From NCBI GenBank assembly GCA_021151625.1, contig JAGKWY010000047.1:1-26165 (forward strand): a stretch of 26,165 bases of DNA, read 5' to 3'. The notes below the pieces were generated by a model. It saw only the letters and a program-made list of their open reading frames with translations, was not told where the DNA came from and did no database searches. Both the position numbers and the translations under genes were made by a program. Below are positions 23,499 to 26,165 of this stretch, one piece after another. Each line of letters begins with the position of its first letter. The stretch's first letter is position 1. This stretch comes from Gammaproteobacteria bacterium (GTDB lineage Bacteria > Pseudomonadota > Gammaproteobacteria > Pseudomonadales > Cellvibrionaceae).

Positions 23499-24365
23499 AT
23501 GCTTTTACAGAAAGGAATTACCGTAATTGTGCCAACCTATAACCGACGTGACTTGCTTAACAAAACACTTCTATCACTAAGCTTTCAATCATTTAATGTT
23601 CATCAGTATGAAGTTTTGGTTGTTGATGATGGATCGTCAGATGATACTAAAGAAATTGTACTTTCTTTTAAAGACAGAATGTTTATCTCTTATTTTTATC
23701 AGGAGGATGAAGGCTTTCGGGTAGCTAAAGCTCGTAATATAGGCATTCTTAATGCGCGGTTTAATATTTGTCTATTTTTAGATTCGGGAATGATAGCGCA
23801 CCCAGACTTACTTAAAAATCATTGGTGTGCCTATCAGGATAAATCAGAACAGGCCCTCATAGGTTTTTCATACGGTTATTGCGACTATGAAAATATTTCA
23901 GAAAAGTTGTTACAGGAGTTTAGTCATCGAAAGGAAGTCGAAAAATTTTTCGATATATTTCGAGGGGATAGACTGTTAAGAGATAGACGGTCAGTGGCGA
24001 TGGAAAGTGCATCATTGCTATTCAAAGATATTACTATTCCCTGGATTATTTTCTGGACTTGTCATGTTTCCTGCACAACAAAGTCCCTGCTGCGTGTCGG
24101 GGGCTTTGATGAGTCTTTTCAAAGTTGGGGAGGGGAGGACATAGAGCTAGGAATTCGTCTCTACAAAGCGGGCATTGCGTTTGCCTTTGCCGAAGACTGT
24201 GAAGCTATTCATTGGCCTCACGACAGGACATCAATTGGCTCTAGCTCAGCTACGTCATATGCTGATTATATTTACAAAAAACATCCTGAGCTCTCAACAT
24301 CTATGCTCCTTGAGCCTCAAACCCCGTGGGTTGAGATAGTTAGAAAAATACGAGACGTAGGATAA
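23499..24365 (+). CDS. GT2-type glycosyltransferase with DSG in place of DXD
   Basis: A 288-residue cytoplasmic GT-A fold glycosyltransferase. It has the nucleotide-sugar-binding start ITVIVPTYNRRDLLNKTLLS, VVDDGSSDDT at 42-51, and a second domain motif GGFDESFQSWGGEDIELGIR with the likely catalytic Glu213-Asp214. This kind of C-terminal motif is found in GT2/GT27-like enzymes that modify polysaccharide or protein. The metal-binding DXD motif is replaced by Asp95-Ser-Gly97. Sugar donor and acceptor cannot be told. It starts 2 bases after the SelO-like gene, so the two are surely cotranscribed and probably act together. Third-position AT use resembles the SelO-like gene. Confidence 0.85.
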   Translation: MLLQKGITVIVPTYNRRDLLNKTLLSLSFQSFNVHQYEVLVVDDGSSDDTKEIVLSFKDRMFISYFYQEDEGFRVAKARNIGILNARFNICLFLDSGMIAHPDLLKNHWCAYQDKSEQALIGFSYGYCDYENISEKLLQEFSHRKEVEKFFDIFRGDRLLRDRRSVAMESASLLFKDITIPWIIFWTCHVSCTTKSLLRVGGFDESFQSWGGEDIELGIRLYKAGIAFAFAEDCEAIHWPHDRTSIGSSSATSYADYIYKKHPELSTSMLLEPQTPWVEIVRKIRDVG

Positions 24366-24479
24366 TTTTATAGTGCTCTAAGATAGATTAACTCAATAAA
24401 AGTGTTGCTGGGTTCTACAGTTAGCTGGATGTTTGAGTCATGTTGGCAAAGTAGTAGATACTTTATTTGTTGGCATTAG

Positions 24480-24780
24480 TTATTAGAAATCAAACGGGCT
24501 CCAGTTAGTTGTAGAAACACAATTTACCCCCCCTCTGTTACCCAAATCCCCACTTTCAGCAAGCAAATCGTTATAGATTTCCAATTAAATAGTTTAAATG
24601 ACAATAAGCTTATAGTTTATTTGACAATATATGGGTCTGGCGGTATACAAGTATCCATCGATGGCGTCGAAATGATTTAACTATAACAGCAACCCCTTTT
24701 TGGCCTTCGATGTAAACCTGCCTGCAACAGGCAGAATCAACCTTCAACAGTCCTCGTCCTCTATAGGCGGTATTGGTTGA
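24480..24780 (+). pseudogene. Possible frameshifted gene remnant in the 439-base gap before the xylanase
   Basis: The gap 24366-24804 holds no intact gene. One frame is open from 24480 to the stop at 24677-24679 without a usable start and reads like protein, for example PTFSKQIVIDFQLNSLNDNK then LIVYLTIYGSGGIQVSIDGV. A second frame, open from 24676, continues NPFLAFDVNLPATGRINLQQ before a stop at 24778-24780. The change of frame near 24675 would be explained by a small indel in an old beta-rich coding sequence. I recognise no family. Bases 24366-24479 are AT-rich with no feature I can support. Chance open frames remain possible. Confidence 0.3.
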
Positions 24781-24804
24781 GCGGCTATACCCTGGAGTTT
24801 AATA

Positions 24805-25881
24805 ATGAGAGTTTCCATCAATAAAAATAATGTTGTTGCTTCATTGGCTTGTGCTTTAGCGTTGGGTGTATCGGGAGCTAGCGCGCAAACCCTGACCAGT
24901 AATTCAACCGGGACTAACAACGGTTTTTACTACAGCTTCTGGAAAGATACCGGCAATGCGTCCATGACTTTACAATCCGGTGGTCGCTATACCTCCCAAT
25001 GGGACAGTGGCACCAATAACTGGGTAGGCGGTAAAGGCTGGAACCCGGGCTCCAGTTCACGCGTGCTCAACTATTCTGGTAACTATGGTGTTACCAGCAG
25101 CCAGAACTCTTACCTGGCGTTTTACGGTTGGACGCGCAACCCACTGATCGAGTACTACATCATTGAAAGCTACGGTTCTTACAACCCGGCCTCCTGTTCT
25201 GGTGGTACTGACTACGGCAGCTTTACCAGCGATGGCGCTACCTACAACGTGCGCCGCTGTCAGCGTGTACAACAACCGTCTATCGATGGCACCCAGACTT
25301 TCTACCAATACTTCAGTGTGCGTAATCCGAAGAAGGGTTTTGGCGCTATCTCTGGCACCATTACCTTTGCCAACCACGCCAATTTCTGGGCAAGCAAGGG
25401 TTTGAACCTGGGTACTCATGACTATCAAGTGATGGCGACCGAGGGTTACCAAAGTACCGGTAGTTCCGATATTACTGTGGCAGCTGGTAGTGGCGGTGGT
25501 ACTTCCAGCTCTACCGGCGGCAGTTCCAGTTCGGCGGCTTCCGGCAGCAAGACTGTTATTGTTCGGGCTAAAGGCGTGGCGGGTGGCGAGATAGTTACTC
25601 TTAAAGTAAACGGCACCACAGTACAAAGCTGGACCCTGACCACCACTATGACCAACTACACAGCGACTACCAGCTTGACCGGTGGTACTACCGTGGAATA
25701 CGCGAACGATGCCACAGGCCGCGATGTACAAGTGGATTACATCAGTGTGAACGGCAGTGTTCGCCAGTCTGAAGCCCAAAGCTACAACACTGGTGTTTAC
25801 CAAAACGGTGCCTGTGGTGGTGGCAGCGGCATGAGTGAGTGGCTGCATTGCAATGGCGCTATTGGTTACGGCAATCTGTAA
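24805..25881 (+). CDS. Secreted GH11 endo-1,4-beta-xylanase with CBM60-type module
   Basis: This enzyme cleaves internal beta-1,4 bonds of xylan outside the cell. The 358-residue product has a signal peptide (cleavage after Ala27), a GH11 domain at about 30-226, a Gly/Ser/Thr linker at about 228-249, and a C-terminal CBM60-type module to residue 358. The catalytic nucleophile is Glu116 in NPLIEYYIIESYG and the acid/base is Glu213 in VMATEGYQS. The CBM60 shows KTVIVRAKGVAGGE, NDATGRDVQVDYISVNG and CGGGSGMSEWLHCNG. CBM60 modules bind xylan and related glycans with calcium. Base composition at third codon positions is visibly richer in G+C than the flagellar operon. It has its own GGAG ribosome site and a hairpin downstream, so is an independent unit unrelated to the secretion operon. 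Confidence 0.96.
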   Translation: MRVSINKNNVVASLACALALGVSGASAQTLTSNSTGTNNGFYYSFWKDTGNASMTLQSGGRYTSQWDSGTNNWVGGKGWNPGSSSRVLNYSGNYGVTSSQNSYLAFYGWTRNPLIEYYIIESYGSYNPASCSGGTDYGSFTSDGATYNVRRCQRVQQPSIDGTQTFYQYFSVRNPKKGFGAISGTITFANHANFWASKGLNLGTHDYQVMATEGYQSTGSSDITVAAGSGGGTSSSTGGSSSSAASGSKTVIVRAKGVAGGEIVTLKVNGTTVQSWTLTTTMTNYTATTSLTGGTTVEYANDATGRDVQVDYISVNGSVRQSEAQSYNTGVYQNGACGGGSGMSEWLHCNGAIGYGNL

Positions 25882-25906
25882 TCGCCCTTAATTAGCAAGT
25901 AATAAG

Positions 25907-25947
25907 CAAGGGGCAGAAAATATCGCAGCGATAGTTTCTGCCCCTTG
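25907..25947 (+). terminator. Long perfect hairpin downstream of the xylanase gene
   Basis: Arms CAAGGGGCAGAAA (907-919 of this kilobase, i.e. 25907-25919) and TTTCTGCCCCTTG (25935-25947) pair over 13 bases without mismatch. An inner TATCG/CGATA pair (25921-25925 and 25929-25933) lets the hairpin continue upward. It begins 26 bases after the xylanase stop. There is no immediate T run (AAATTTT comes about 8 bases later), so it may terminate weakly or protect the transcript end; symmetry means it could act on either strand. Confidence 0.6.
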
Positions 25948-25997
25948 TGCACCAAATTTTCATCGATACCTCAATAACAATAACGAGCGACATCAAG

Positions 25998-26165
25998 ATG
26001 AATATCACCCGCCATTTTCTGCTGCCGGCACTGGCCGGTGTATTGGTCACCTGCGGCACCCTGACGCTGCTGGATGATGATGCACAACTGCAGACACAAT
26101 TAACGACCCTGGAAAACCGGATTCTGGAGCTTGAGTCAGCGCTCGCGCAGAAAGACGAAGCCCTT
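25998..26165 (+). CDS. Partial gene: membrane-anchored coiled-coil protein, cut by window end
   Basis: Only the first 56 codons are present, running off the right edge. The N-terminus has a short positive segment (NITRH) and a hydrophobic stretch LLPALAGVLVTCGTLTLL that could be a signal anchor; the Cys in LVTC does not sit in a standard lipobox. The following residues, QLQTQLTTLENRILELES and onwards, form an evident heptad-like coiled coil. I do not recognise the family. The gene lies 116 bases after the xylanase stop, past the hairpin, and its base composition resembles the xylanase rather than the flagellar operon. Confidence 0.6.
   Translation, partial: MNITRHFLLPALAGVLVTCGTLTLLDDDAQLQTQLTTLENRILELESALAQKDEAL

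Noticed and set aside
25057..25848. Long minus-strand open frame of 263 codons opposite the xylanase
   Set aside because: It is an antisense shadow of a G+C-rich, Thr/Ser/Gly-rich gene. Its composition is low in complexity and there is no ribosome site or recognisable domain.

Overview
The window looks like chromosomal DNA from a plant-polysaccharide-degrading gammaproteobacterium close to Cellvibrio or Saccharophagus. The main pointer is the right end: a secreted GH11 xylanase joined by a serine/glycine-rich linker to a CBM60-type xylan-binding module, an architecture typical of Cellvibrionaceae. The genus is an inference from gene content, not from a marker gene.

Layout. (1) 86-2251: three same-strand genes, namely a small TPR protein, an unrecognised 127-residue protein and a large TPR protein. 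They are preceded by a good sigma-28-like promoter and followed by a hairpin terminator. (2) 2494-21421: one uninterrupted set of 25 same-strand genes, mostly overlapping or separated by fewer than 25 bases. Order: fliQ fliR flhB flhA flgF flgG flgA flgH flgI flgB flgC fliE fliF - small gene in the fliG slot - fliH fliI fliJ - fliK-like - flgD flgE - short fliM/sctQ-like - fliN fliO fliP - fliA-like sigma factor. (3) 21472-24365: a divergent SelO-like (pseudokinase-fold AMPylase) protein and a GT2-type glycosyltransferase directly after the sigma gene. (4) 24366-24804: no intact gene, but two stretches in different frames read like a broken coding sequence. (5) 24805-25881: the xylanase, a strong hairpin, then the start of a coiled-coil protein cut by the window edge.

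How it fits together. The operon encodes a complete flagellar-type export gate (FlhA, FlhB, FliO, P, Q, R), its ATPase complex (FliH, I, J), the MS ring (FliF), rod (FliE, FlgB, C, F, G), P and L rings (FlgI, FlgH, with the FlgA chaperone) and hook (FlgD, FlgE). No filament, cap, hook-junction, stator, chemotaxis or full-length FliG gene lies in the window. The FliG slot holds a 119-residue protein. The FliM homologue is short, lacks the CheY-binding start, and resembles the SctQ protein of virulence-type secretion systems. FliF has a short cytoplasmic tail, FlgH has no lipidation cysteine, and the sigma factor has lost a recognisable region 3. Together this suggests a second, highly divergent flagellar-type apparatus that may be non-rotary, i.e. 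a secretion or hook-like surface device. The TPR proteins, SelO-like protein and glycosyltransferase are candidate accessory factors, chaperones, modifiers or substrates. The alternative, a motile system whose missing parts are elsewhere in the genome, cannot be excluded from this window.
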